Source: Corticium candelabrum (Eukaryota > Porifera > Homoscleromorpha > Homosclerophorida > Plakinidae). Taken from it: a DNA stretch of 64,000 nucleotides. Made by a program: the position numbers and the translations under genes. The notes beneath the pieces were generated by a model. It did not search any database and had not been told where the DNA came from. It saw nothing but the letters and a program-made list of their open reading frames with translations. Of the stretch, positions 48,488 to 59,351 are shown one piece after another (positions within the stretch are counted from its first letter, which is position 1; each line of letters opens with the position of its first letter). The DNA lies in the NCBI RefSeq assembly GCF_963422355.1, contig NC_085089.1, forward strand, positions 5,261,779 through 5,325,778, written 5' to 3'.

Positions 48488-49462
48488 CTACTTCTTTATG
48501 AATGTTGACTTCCATACATATCCAACTAACAGAATTGCCAATGACAACGTCACTCCACATCCAATTACACCACCAATAATTACAGCAATAAAGTCCTCCC
48601 TCACACTGCTCTTGATTGTCATTCCTGTGACAATGTGACCATGACCAACATCAGTATCAATGTTTCCCACAACAGCTACAACCACAGTACTCGCTTCCCT
48701 ATACAAATCAACAGAACAACTTGTTCTACTAGAAGACATGTGGCAGTGATCATTTGCTCCAGTGGAGATATTATATTGTGTAAGATTCCCATTGAAATCA
48801 ATATGTGTAAGTCGATGTGGCACAACTTCCCTCCTGGAATTATCCCAAGGCAAAAATACAAACTGGTATGCATGGGACGTTTCACATAGAAAGCTAATTT
48901 TGGATGGTGAGGTACAATTGTCGTCATCTGCCTGTCCATCAAACGTCTTAGCAAATTTCACATTCTTTCTGACAGTTGCATCATGCAGGTCACTGATGTA
49001 GCCGTCGTACTGAATAACTAACAGTCTCACTCTGCCATTACTACAGAATGAAACGTTCATACGAGATCCTTTGTTGAGGTAAAACTTTACAGGCAGAAAC
49101 TGACCATCAAACAAAAATGTATCGTCTTCCTTAGCAGAGAACTTCTGATAAATAGTTAACTTTGGTTTCCGCGGAAACGTGTAGAGTGCTAGGAATGCGT
49201 TGTAGTCAATATTCCATGACTCCATGGTCACCTGATCAACTCGTCCTCCATTGAAGGGAAGCAGAATGGTTGAATTGGGAGTGAGTTCTGAGATTTTACG
49301 AGATTTGTCGTAGTTATGTAGAATCGTCGTAACAGCAACGGCCACTGAAACGACAGTTAGCACCACAGGTACCACACAGAAAACGGCAACCCTCTTCCAG
49401 TACCAGCACAAAGTTTTAGACCCTTGCGATCTAGAACCATATAGCGTCGCCTGTTCGTCCAT
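48488..49462 (-). CDS. Single-exon two-pass membrane protein, unknown function
   Basis: 324 aa, uninterrupted. The start at 49462 (MDEQATLYGSRSQG) is chosen because the open frame above it begins with TTG, not ATG. A short cytoplasmic-type N-terminus with basic residues is followed by TM1, about residues 25-48 (VAVFCVVPVVLTVVSVAVAV). Then comes about 240 residues with several N-glycosylation sequons (NSTI, NVSF, NCTS, NLTQ, NIST), so this part is probably extracellular or luminal. TM2 is about 291-316 (FIAVIIGGVIGCGVTLSLAI) and the tail is short, ending IKK. I do not recognise the family. The lack of introns is unusual next to its neighbours and could mean a retrogene or a fast-evolving lineage gene. 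It lies 0.8 kb upstream of ADSL, same strand. Confidence 0.7.
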   Translation of the reverse strand: MDEQATLYGSRSQGSKTLCWYWKRVAVFCVVPVVLTVVSVAVAVTTILHNYDKSRKISELTPNSTILLPFNGGRVDQVTMESWNIDYNAFLALYTFPRKPKLTIYQKFSAKEDDTFLFDGQFLPVKFYLNKGSRMNVSFCSNGRVRLLVIQYDGYISDLHDATVRKNVKFAKTFDGQADDDNCTSPSKISFLCETSHAYQFVFLPWDNSRREVVPHRLTHIDFNGNLTQYNISTGANDHCHMSSSRTSCSVDLYREASTVVVAVVGNIDTDVGHGHIVTGMTIKSSVREDFIAVIIGGVIGCGVTLSLAILLVGYVWKSTFIKK

Positions 49463-49907
49463 TTCTGCAAGCTTTAAACGATGCCACACGACAAACAACG
49501 AAGAATAAAAAAACGGGGGAAATTGAAAGTACCGCCCCTTGATGACGTAGATGTGTAGGAGTCCCCACGCTCGAATACCACTTTCTAGCGCGCGCTACGT
49601 GGACTTTTGGTCTGTGGACTTGTACTGTACGTAGCGTGCGCTTCATGGGCATGACTCCAACGCACGCTACATTTCCAGCGCACACGTGGGAGTGATTTGT
49701 TGTGATGGCTAACTGAAACGACGAGACTGGTACCATCAAAAACAGCCAGGTAGACATCACTTCTTAAAATAAATTTTTCCCGTAAAACTGGTCTTCGTAG
49801 CTACTTGTAGTTTCAATAATTTGGAATGGCTAAATTGTTTGAGTGTTCTTGGTTGAATACAAGATGAGTGTATGTTTTTGTGTGACCTGCATACTTCTGG
49901 CATCTAG

Positions 49908-49993
<86 letters not shown>

Positions 49994-50100
49994 ATTTGCA
50001 ATTTTACACTGAGTGTGACCTTTGGGATTTGTTAACTGTGGCAAGGAACAAGTAGTTTTAAATGTATTTTAAAAAGTAAATGTTACACATATATGTATAT
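49463..50100. other. Upstream region with (TA)n
   Basis: Presumed promoter side of the 324-aa gene, with several gcgtagcgtgcg/cacgctac-like inverted motifs at 49590-49675. A TA tract of about 73 bp lies at 49914-49987. Confidence 0.55.
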
Positions 50101-50109
50101 GAGTTGACA

Positions 50110-50200
50110 ACTGCAGGAGTTTCGAACGGATATGTCAAAATAACCCGGTTGCCCCATCATGAAGTCAGGATGATACACATCTCCTGGGCTGCTACTATCA
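50110..50200 (-). pseudogene. Second remnant of the YFDxSVRNS retroelement domain
   Basis: The minus strand reads SPGDVYHPDFMMGQPGYFDI then SVRNSC, clearly the same domain as at 23400-23935 (GDVYHPDFSQGKPAYFDVSVRNS). Flanking sequence no longer aligns by eye. Confidence 0.6.
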
Positions 50201-50566
50201 CTTATACAACTTACTACTTGCTTTGAAACCTTGAAACCAGCGCGGCCTATTTTATGGCCTATCAGCCTTTTTTCGAATCAGTACTGTAGTCCCATGGCAA
50301 GCAGGCTAACTGAAATAGGTTGCCTAGTGATCCATCAGATCCTCATGGACAGCATGATCGAGTTGCTGCCGCCCCCAACCACTGACTCTTCAAGGGCCCC
50401 CTGATTGAATTGATAGAGTTCCCTGAAATGCCTGCATGCTGGCAGGGGTTGACAGCATACTGCATCTATGCAAAGGGTGCTCCTTACGTCTACAAAAACT
50501 GGATTCTGGAAAACGTTCACAGATTTACTCCTAAAAAGACATGAGTACTCTGTGGTTGCGTTGTAG

Positions 50567-50799
50567 ACTCGAGCCAGTCCCTCCCCGCTCCTACCGTTCC
50601 CTGCCTCTACCATTACCCGCCCCTACCGCTCCCTGCCCCTACCATTCCCCGCCCCTACCTTTCCCGCCCCTACCTCTCCCCTACCTTTTCCCGCCCCTAC
50701 TTCCCCACCCTTACCGTTCCTTCCCCTCCACGTCTCGTCCGTGCTCCGACGAGACATCCGGGGAACGGCAGGGGCGGGGAGAGACTGGCTCGAGTCTAG
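50567..50799. repeat. C-rich minisatellite bracketed by inverted arms
   Basis: The inner region is (CCGCCCCTACCNTTCCCTGC)-like units of about 10-20 bp. The outer arms are agactcgagccagtc and gactggctcgagtct, followed inward by ctccccgctcctaccgttcc and its near-complement. The whole could fold into a long hairpin. Confidence 0.75.
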
Positions 50800-51051
50800 T
50801 TGCGTTGCTAGTTGCAAGTGGCTATTTATAAATATTTGTTATATGCATGTATAGGTATATCTGTATACTTTGACGCTGAAAGTACACATAAACAGATAGC
50901 CTGAAGCAACAAATCTACTGTTTTGCTTGCTACGAAGTAATATAATTGGTCAAGTCTCGTAAAAGGAAAAAGTTGAAAACATCCTTACATGAAGTGCCAC
51001 AGTTTTACTAGCAACTGTTTACTGCTTGTTGTACAAAGTCTGTTGTGTCAA

Positions 51052-51999
51052 CTAACAACCTTGTTCACTCGAACATGTTGGACAGTAAAATGTTCTGCCA
51101 GGTGGTTTCAAACAAACACACTTGCAATGGAACCACTCATCACAACAGTTGCACTGGATCATCAGCCTTCCAAAACTGTCTGGCTGCCTGCAAACACAAT
51201 AAATAGCGAAAGAGGCTACAGAACGCTTACACCTTGTGAGGCCTTGAAAATAACGTGGAAATGGTGTTATATAGCCTTTCTTGACGCATGAGAACAAATG
51301 TTTTCTCATGTCAGATTGAATATAAGTTACATACTCAGGATCAATGCCAGAAGCAACGTCGTAGGCAAAAGCAATTGCAAATAGCTCACAATCATTGCCA
51401 CCTCTCTGTTGCTGAACTGCTCGTATTGAAACTGTAATCTCCTTCTCATTGCTTCGGTAGATTGATGCAATCTGCTGTTCTAGGTGACTCGATAGCTTGT
51501 ATCTGACCAAGCTGTCATACAAATGGATACTCCCTTGTTCATCGCTTGATGTCGTTACCCAGTGATTGCCAATGTTATGAATTTGAACTGAATTTTGCCT
51601 AACCACTACAAACTGCTGCTGCTGCGACAAAAGGGTGTTCTGGAGACCGTTCTTTTCCGGAAACCTCTGCTTCAGCATCCGCTGGGCTGAGTTGATAATT
51701 CCATCGTCAATCCAGCCAACATTGCTTTGCAAAATTCCTAGATTGCAATTGGACTTTGCTGACAACCTTTGTGACTTCATGGCACACTGTGGCTGATGGT
51801 ACTGCTTCAATTGGCAGTCCTGTGTGGGCACGTGTTGCTGTTCTCCCATATGCTGCCCTTGTCTCTGCTGTAGTGGCTGCTCTGGTTTGTTTGATAGTTC
51901 TTTGTTTGACTGATCATGATCCCCATCAACTCTTTGTGTAGCTGCTGATCGGTGGTGATGAGCTGCCTCCATAAAAATTGGCTTCAATGAACAGTGCTT
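51052..51999 (-). CDS. MULE C-terminal exon: Ulp1-like cysteine protease fold plus PHD finger
   Basis: Uninterrupted exon: acceptor ttgcag just above 51999 and stop at 51052. About 315 residues. A Gln/His-rich start is followed by WIDDGIINSAQRMLKQRFPE and HNIGNHWVTTSS (catalytic-type His). Then LYDS occurs at the Asp position and GGNDCELFAIAFAYDVASG at the Cys position: the His-Asp-Cys order of Ulp1/C48 proteases. The usual Q-x-S/N-x-x-D-C-G reads QQQRGGNDCE, so Glu replaces Gly after the Cys. The PHD finger is CVCRQPDSFGRLMIQCNCCD then EWFHCKCV..YCPTC. It may be domesticated or recently active, because this exon is still open while the transposase part is broken. Confidence 0.7.
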   Translation of the reverse strand, partial: KHCSLKPIFMEAAHHHRSAATQRVDGDHDQSNKELSNKPEQPLQQRQGQHMGEQQHVPTQDCQLKQYHQPQCAMKSQRLSAKSNCNLGILQSNVGWIDDGIINSAQRMLKQRFPEKNGLQNTLLSQQQQFVVVRQNSVQIHNIGNHWVTTSSDEQGSIHLYDSLVRYKLSSHLEQQIASIYRSNEKEITVSIRAVQQQRGGNDCELFAIAFAYDVASGIDPEYVTYIQSDMRKHLFSCVKKGYITPFPRYFQGLTRCKRSVASFAIYCVCRQPDSFGRLMIQCNCCDEWFHCKCVCLKPPGRTFYCPTCSSEQGC

Positions 52000-52599
52000 C
52001 TGCAATTTAAAACAGATGAAGTATCCCAAACATGGCATTACAACTGCAATTATGTAAATTATTTATAAACACATTGTGTACATTAATTGATAACAGGCTG
52101 TAATTAGCAATGCCCCTTGAGCCGAATCCAATAATTACATGAAATGCAACTTTGAATGCATCGGCCTTCCATGGCCCACCATTGTGATGTCTGGATGCAG
52201 TATCTAGTCTGTCCCAACGAGTATGCCTGTACCCAGTCAGATGCAGCTATTAATCAGCTAAGGTGATTCAGTGGAGTATCGTCTCCTAACAATGAAGACT
52301 GGCCTGCTTTTCTATGCAGCTAACTAGCTCAATGTCATATAGTATGTGAAGGTCTTATGTGTAATCTTAGTCAGGAGTTGTAATAGGACTTTGCTAGAGC
52401 ACAGACAAGACCCAAAGTGCATCGTACCTCATCACTATGTTTCTTCAGACTTTCTTTGATGCGTTTTGCTTCATTCTTGTCTGGTGCTCTGATGTAGAAC
52501 AGAATGCATCACGACTCCTTTGGACTAACTTGAGACTTGTTGTTACCTTAGAATCCCTTTTGATTTTTGTTTTTGTCTTTTTCTGGTTAGCCTCTTGAA

Positions 52600-52830
52600 G
52601 TGGAGCTGCTACTGTTGGGCTTTCTTTCCTGGTGGTATTTGATGTGTTGTTTTCAGCTCAGCAGAATCAGTACCGTTTTGCTTCAGTCTCGATAGTAATT
52701 CCGCTTCCTTGACCAGGGCCAGTATCTGTGGTACATGCAGTGTTTCAATGGCTCTTCTTTCTGCTTGGATGGCAATGTTCTTGGCAATGGATGCAATTCT
52801 TTCAAGGTGCACACAATCTAAGACAATTTA
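52600..52830 (-). CDS. MULE linker exon, partial
   Basis: The open segment ERIASIAKNIAIQAERRAIE continues to KKAQQ, charged and helical, between transposase and protease parts. Exact splice ends were not determined. Confidence 0.35.
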
Positions 52831-53394
52831 GCATCATGAGAATTATAGAATGTACACAAATGGGGTGTGATTTGAAATGAACATGCCACTGGACTTGCCT
52901 GGAGTGTCCATTGCTTTTGCTGGAATGTTTACTGCAGCCTTTGCTTCAGTTTGCTCAATTACCATACTCTCAGGATGTTCTACAACTGGCTGTGTCTCTT
53001 TGCTTTTGTGAGTTGCTTTCAAGTGTGATCATATCTTGTGTATGTGCTTGCACAGATGACCAGTCTGAAATCCAAAGCAGGTGCAATGGTAGCAGTGGCG
53101 GCAAAGTGGTTGACATTCTTGTGCATCACAGGGAACAGCAGAACAGGTAAGATGTGGACAGATGGAAATAACTTCTTTCACTGTGTAAAGAGTCCCTGTC
53201 TCTGTTTGAGACTGTACTTGCCACGTGTTGGCACTGTCAGGTACCTAGTGATGACATAGAATAACCATGGAATAACCAGTTTTATATAGGTATTAATATT
53301 GCTGCTACAGCTCATCCTCTCTGCTCTTGTATATTGCATGCATAGACTTCTCTCACATGGATTTCTTTCATGCAATAGGTAATTAATATGTGTT

Positions 53395-54118
53395 ACCTTA
53401 AAGCGACACTGTCAAGATTTTATCCTCGGATACCTAGCGTCTAAACGCCCCCGCAAACTTGAATTTAGGTAGAAATTTTTCAAGTTCTCCAAAACGAGGA
53501 ATCGTTGGCAAGTGCGATTTTACCTGTAGTTATATTGCGTTATCTGCCACGTTTTGGCAATAAATCGACTTTTGTCGAGCTTTGAGTGCCTGACAGCCGA
53601 TATCGTCGTACTTGACTAGGTCATTGCGCATGGATTTGATACGTCGTATAAGTTTTGTAAATATAGAGCAAGTATAGCGTTTGTTTTCGACCTCGAACGG
53701 TTACTTTCTACGGCGAAAACGGGCCCTTTGCAAGCCGCACGTGATGGACAAGATTCCCGCACCGATATGACTTCGGTATCTCAGAAGAGAAGCCATGGAG
53801 GTGCACGTCAAGGGGCAGGACGTCGCCGCAAGTGCACAACAAGTGTCATGAAGACTATTAAACTGTCGCAAGACATCTATAGTAGGCTCCTAGCTATAGA
53901 CATCCCAGCGAAAAGTCCCATTGTCTGCGTACCGGAATAACCACTGCTCCTTCGTCAGCAGACGTGTCTGATGCACTAATACGCGTTCTATCGTCACGAA
54001 ACGCCATTACGCTGACCTAGGAGTCCCGATGTAGGTTTGCGCGCGAAGTGTGACACGCCTAGAGCGCACAAGCATGCGCACTTGTGCGCTCAAATCTTGA
54101 CAGTGTCGCTTTAACTTA
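53395..54118. mobile_element. TTAA-flanked non-autonomous DNA transposon
   Basis: The ends read TTAAAGCGACACTGTCAAGA and its complement TCTTGACAGTGTCGCTTTAA, 23 bp nearly perfect. TTAA at each border suggests a piggyBac-type target site. The body is GC-richer than its surroundings. A 70-codon open frame at 53728-53940 includes SHGGARQGAGRRRKC, similarity unknown. It is inserted in the MULE between its transposase and linker parts. Confidence 0.75.
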
Positions 54119-54199
54119 GTAGTTTAATATACAATGTACCTCTGTAATGTGATGATCAGGGATTAGTAGTCCGTTCTGATGTGATGTTGTCTGTTTCTT

Positions 54200-55660
54200 T
54201 TGAGTGACACCTCTGGTAGGCCACAATCCCTTTTCTGGACATCCATAAACTGGTCTGCCTCCATCTTCAGCAGTGTGGTAATTAATTGGTCCACTCTTCG
54301 ATTTGCCATTCCCCTCAGGTAGGACGGATTTCGCTTTAACTTGTTATGAAAGCTGTCAACAGATGTATATCATATTTGTAGCTATCAGGTCCAGGATTGG
54401 ACATAACAGGTTATACATGAAAATTCCAAACTAACCACACCTTTCAACGAACATAACATGTTGGTATCAGTATAAGCACGACTGAAATTTCGATACGACA
54501 TGGCCCATTTCTCTGAAACCATATAAAAATCAGAGCACTATGTTCACAGCAGCGCTATACTAAATACATGTATTTACCTGGTCTACTGGCATAGAAAGTT
54601 TTGAAATATTGGATGAATGATGGTTCCTTGGGTATCCATGCATCAGCAAATGACTCCAGATATTGATGGAACATATCTGTTGTCTGTATGGTGTATCAAC
54701 AAGTACAGCGACTGATAAATGCTGAATTGATCTGACTTGGTTTTCACTTTGGAAAATATGTTACGTTTAAGTGATCTGAAGAGAGAAAACAATATGCGGT
54801 GTGATCAACTGCATTCCTGGTCATCCTGCTTTACATTCATACCTATCAACGTGCCAATGGCAGAGGAGGTGCTTTATGATATCACCAAAGACAGATCTTG
54901 CTGCAAACCATCCAGTGTTATCTGTGGATAATTGATCAATCAATCCACATTTGTGAGAAGATACGGTACTACTTTAGAATGTGAATGATTGTTCAGTAAA
55001 CATTTGATTTCTAGATGTTTATTTTGCATTGGTGCCAGTAGATTATCTTCTTTCTTACCATCGTCAGTCGTGACTGTTTTGACAGTTGTAGTTGGGGCAG
55101 CATCCTTGATGGCTTGTAAAAAGTGCTGCACATATTGCTTTTCCTCTTTGCTACAAATGCACCAACCAACCGTTCTTCGTACATGGCATGGGGAAATATG
55201 TTAGTTGTTTATTTAAGTTAAGTCAATCCCGTGCAAAAGCCACGCATCACTGGCAATGAGCACCTTGCCCAAACTGATCAGCAACCATCACTGTGATAAG
55301 CTTGAAGTCATAAAGGTTTGTGCCATGTGTCGAATCCATGCACAGAACGTTCATGGCATACTTCTGAAACAATTCCTTCTGGTGCTTTGTTTGAATACAC
55401 AAAAGGAAGGATTCTGCTGGGAGATCTGGTACAATGTCATTTTTATGCCCCATTCCTTGTACAGAAGAACTGGATTGTATTTCTCCTGCTGTAATTTCTG
55501 CACAAGAGATTGGACAGACTCTGCATCACTTGTGTGACCAAACTTGGCAAAGTCGATTGAAATTCCTCTGACAGTTTCGTACATCCTGTCTTGTAACAAA
55601 GTGATCTCGCCGAGCAAGATTGTCAAATTCATCTCTGTTCTCTCTGCTAGCTAGCTCCTG
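54200..55660 (-). pseudogene. MULE transposase catalytic region, frameshifted
   Basis: The minus strand shows, in order: RRDHFVTRQDVRNCQRNF; DFAKFGHTSDAESVQSLVQK; MNVLCMDSTHGTNLYDFKLI then TVMVADQFGQG (first catalytic Asp region); GWCICSKEEKQYVQHFLQAI then KDAAPTTTVKTVTTDDG (second Asp region); a YLESFADAWIP..FYASRP block; EKWAMSYRNFSRAYTDTNM; and SFHNKLKRNPSYLRGMANRR. This is the standard MULE transposase order. At least two frame changes (near 55550 and 55430) break it. Some block boundaries have good splice sites, for example after ASRP, so it was spliced. Confidence 0.75.
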
Positions 55661-55868
55661 CCTGAAGTCTATACCAACAACCACAGTCAACAACAATAGC
55701 TACACTACCTACCTGTAATTAGTAAGTTTGAACTGAAAACCCTGGTTCCCAATTTAAATCGTTTGTAAAGCAAGGAAACCATTACAGGAAGTGAGAAGCA
55801 TCAAGGAGACAATTGCATTCAAGATAAAAATAGACCAACACAATTGGCACATTCATTTCAAGGATGCA

Positions 55869-56186
55869 TCAAAGAGAGCAACAAACACTGTTTGTCTTAC
55901 CTTCAAGAACTCGCTCAATTGTCACTCCCATTGTCAATTTCTGAATCATTTTGTCCTTACACGAGGCCGGGAGAGGGAGAAAATGGCTCTCTTTTAGACT
56001 TGGATTGTGACCAGTATGACCACTAACGTACCACACCTTCACAGTCCCTTCAGTTTCAATGCTTACATTCATCCTTGCAAGACAAAGACGTTCCAGTCGC
56101 TTGCTTTTTGTATATCTTCTTTGTTCTGATGTTGTACTGTCCCTCACAGTCGGTTTGTAGCTTCGCAGCAGACATAGTAGACACAC
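55869..56186 (-). pseudogene. MULE DNA-binding region (FAR1/FLYWCH-like)
   Basis: Reads SYKPTVRDSTTSEQRRYTKS, then CLARMNVSIETEGTVKVWYV then SGHTGHNPSL, then ESHFLPLPASCKD and MGVTIERVLEG. The C-x-n-HTGH pattern followed by a FLPLP..GV..ERIL block is typical of the region before MULE transposase domains. It ends at a good donor (gtaaga). The upstream edge seems frameshifted. Confidence 0.6.
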
Positions 56187-56470
56187 TGCTTCTCAGCTAG
56201 ATAAATACACTGTACATGTACATCACATTTTTTGTTGTTGTTGTTGTTACAAGGACCCTTAGGGCCCAGGTTACTGCAGACACTACTAAGTACTTGCTAT
56301 GATACTTTCTACGATACTAGTATCGAAACACTATCAGCAGTCACTGTCTATATGTAACTTCTTCTTTGCTTCTTGGACAGAACCTGACACTCCGGAGAGA
56401 GAGTTTTGTATCTTGTGCGCAGAGTTTCTCTGCCGTACGAGTGACTGCGCTCGTGTTCGTCAAAGTCAAC

Positions 56471-58098
56471 ATGGCGGTGCACATTGTACGCGACTTGTCA
56501 CTGAGGATTCAAATAGACGAAAGCCTGTCAGTGTCATATGACGAAGTAGAAGAGGCGGTGTTGCAACACGTACGCGTCGACGAAGTAAGCTGCATAGCCA
56601 AAGAGACACTCCTGACACACAGAGTAGACGTAAAAGCAAGGCATTTCGCGTGCGAATGCGTACAAAAACCGAAGACTCGGTACACAGCAGTCATGTTGTT
56701 GATGCCTTTTGAAATGGATGATAGTCACGTGACTTCCATACTGTCAGAACGGGCACACTTGTATCAACGAGGAGGCTAACCAGCAACAAACACCCAACCA
56801 TCGAAACGGGTGTTCGATTATTTAAGTTTAAGGATTGTACAGCCGACGACTTTCCTAGTCTAATCACGATCGGTCACTACAATCTGGTAGTGAGAGTGTG
56901 CGGGAAAATGGTGAGGCACTGCTATCGGTGCAAGAGTGCATCACATTTAGTCAGAGATTGTCCCGAACAGGACACTCGTTCACACGACTGGCAGGCAGAG
57001 ATGGATGCCAACACAAATGCCTCGGAACCCTATCCCGTGCGCGAGAGAGCCGACTCGCTGTGGACAGAATACCAACTGTGTAGCGCACTAGTTTCTTAGC
57101 GTACGTTAGTTGACGTCATTAGGTAGCGCCTATATAACTTGTGAATTTGCTAGACTAGCGTAGTTTTGATCGTGTACCGTGTAGTACGGTGTATCGTCTA
57201 CTTATATAGAGCTTAGTTCAAGTTCACTACTTGGTGTACGTGGCACTTGCGTAAGGCTTGATCAGTTGATCGTTCAAGTGTGTCCTATATACCAGTGCCT
57301 GCTTGGATTATATTACACGAGAGAGTGCAGTATAGCACGGATACGTCTAGACAGGAGCACAACGTATTTTATAGAACGTTGCGTCTGGACGGTGCTACAA
57401 TACGATGGTAGATCGTGTGCGGGCACCCCTGAACTGCCATATCTAGAAGTAGAAAACTCCATCCTAGACGGCGACAGACAATGCGACGCTTCTCTAGGCG
57501 CGCCCTCGTATTCTGTTACAGTGGACAACTCGGACCTTCTTCTGGGGTCCGAGGAAGTGGTAGGGGAAGAGTTAACTTCCCAGAACGATGAAGAGGTCGG
57601 GCTCCCTGCACAAGCACCAACTCTGGCTGTCGATAGCACTCCCGACGAAACTTCGCACTGTGCGCCCGATCCTCACATAAACGACAAAGTTACAAACCCT
57701 TCCGCTGACTCTTTTCTCTCCATCGCTACAACTAGTCTTCAGACCTCGGAACAGCCGACTGGGCGGAGCCAATCGTATCGGCTAACCGAGATCACAGTTA
57801 CTTCAACACAGGCGATAAGGACAACGCTGTCTTTGTCGAACCACCTCCCAAAAGAAGTAAACGCAGGAAACAGACACAGAAATCTGCGAGAAGCCTTTCT
57901 TCATCGCCAGGCAGGTTGATGCGGAGCAGATCGCGATCGAAAGAACCGAATGTAATCATTCATGAGGGAGAACCGATGATGTCTTATCGCATGCGCGACG
58001 GTACAACGGTTCTGAGAAAGCTGCGAAGTGATTCCCCGTACTTCAGAAAGAGTAGCGATGCTCCTGAGTCGATCGCTACACTTCCCGACACCCAATAA
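56471..58098 (+). pseudogene. LINE ORF1, gag-like with CCHC zinc knuckle
   Basis: Starts MAVHIVRDLSLRIQIDESLS. A frame change near 56780 leads to TGVRLFKFKDCTADDFPSLI, then VVRVCGKMVRHCYRCKSASH and LVRDCP (CCHC knuckle: C-x2-C-x4-H-x4-C). The second half (57266-57919) is acidic and low-complexity. After another frame change it ends in an RS-rich basic segment (RLMRSRSRSKEP) and a stop at 58098. ORF1 proteins of such LINEs bind element RNA. Confidence 0.65.
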
Positions 58099-58167
58099 TT
58101 GTTCCCTTCTGTCCCATTCTTTCCGTCTAGTCATCTTTTCCTCCTTCCCCTCGTTTTAAGTGTCCTC

Positions 58168-58745
58168 ATGTCGGTCTTAACTATCGCTACCTTAAATGTC
58201 AATGGTCTTCGTAACCCATCCAAGCGTTTTGCTCTAAATCGCTTTCTCTGTTCTCTCCACGTTGATATTGTTGGTGTTCAAGAGACTCATTGGGCTACAG
58301 ATGAGGAAGCTCAAGAATATAGTAAAGATTGTCCTTCTTATGATATCTTATGTAATCTGGGAACATCCCAGCAAAATGGTGTTGCTATCCTATTCTCCAA
58401 GCGCGCTCACTCCGAACTTTCCTGTACTGGCAGAGATAACGATGGTCGACTGATATCGGCATCGGTCAGAATAGAGGGAAGTGTCTACCACATTACGTGT
58501 GTATACAGCCCTTGTGCGAGTGTCGACAGAGTGCAATTTCTTAGGTCTCGAGTAGAACCTCTCGTGGGACAGTCCAACCATTGGATCCTGGGAGATTTCA
58601 ACGCTGTCATGGATCCACGCTTAGACAAATTCAATGCCTCGCGTGACAGACCCGATCCCAGTGCCCGTCGTTTAAGCTCGTTGATCAAGAGCTTTAACTA
58701 TAAAGATGTTTATCGGTCTAAAGTCCGTTCACACATTAGATGGAC
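58168..58745 (+). pseudogene. LINE ORF2, endonuclease part
   Basis: AP-type endonuclease: MSVLTIATLNVNGLRNPSKR (catalytic Asn), VGVQETHW (Glu), YSPCASVDRVQF, WILGDFNAVMDP (Asp-x-Asn). It is interrupted after SHIRW at the insertion point near 58745; reading resumes at about 59351 with CRLDLILCSDD and the SDHLAV His motif. Confidence 0.85.
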
Positions 58746-59351
58746 TGAGGAATTCAGCGTGTAGCAGGACTATAGTATGGGTTTCCGAGGTCTAATTAAT
58801 ATCGATGGACAGCTCTTGAAGAGCTTAATTCAATTATAATAATCATATATTTCTTGCTATGAACAGAAGACCAGCATAAGCAACTTCCGGAATTGTAATG
58901 AGTTAGCGGGTGGAGACACGCTTAATCAGATCAATCTAGAGACAACCCCCAGTGAGATAACTCTTTATCAAACTAGGAAGAGGTGTAACAAATACTATGA
59001 TGCAAACAATTAGAAACTCGTGTACAGTACAAGCAAGCATTTATTGATTTCCAGTGGCTTGCATTTGATCTTCGTCATAGCTCTCTGTGGAATCAGACTC
59101 ACCAGCATCTGACCCTTCGCTAGGGTTTACTTCAATCGCCATATCTAGTGGTTTGCGTCCTTGTGACAACACATGCTAAGAATGCAATCAGTCTAAGAGA
59201 GCTGCTTATACAAACATAACATCCGGCTTTCTTGATAATCTGTTTAGTTAAGGTCCAACCCTCAGGCACGAGTCCATCTAATTCGTGAACAGACTTTAGG
59301 TATCCAAAAGGTAGAGATTTCACGTGGAAACGACATAACGATCGGTTTACA
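58745..59351. mobile_element. 0.6-kb insertion inside LINE endonuclease, carrying two minus-strand gene-like exons
   Basis: LINE coding resumes seamlessly if about 605 bp are removed (SHIRW then T-Q-MCRLDLIL), with only AC shared at the junctions. On the minus strand an open segment encodes SLPFGYLKSVHELDGLVPEG then WTLTKQIIKKAGCY. A donor (gtttgt) and acceptor (cttag) follow, then HVLSQGRKPLDMAIEVNPSE, an acidic tail, and stop TAA within caataaatg (an AATAAA signal). It looks like the 3' end of an unrecognised gene or of another element's protein, with its intron, so not a processed copy. Confidence 0.5.

Noticed and set aside
53728-53940. Possible small gene (SHGGARQGAGRRRKC) inside the TTAA element
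   Set aside because: Short, single exon, no conserved domain recognised; reported only as part of the element.
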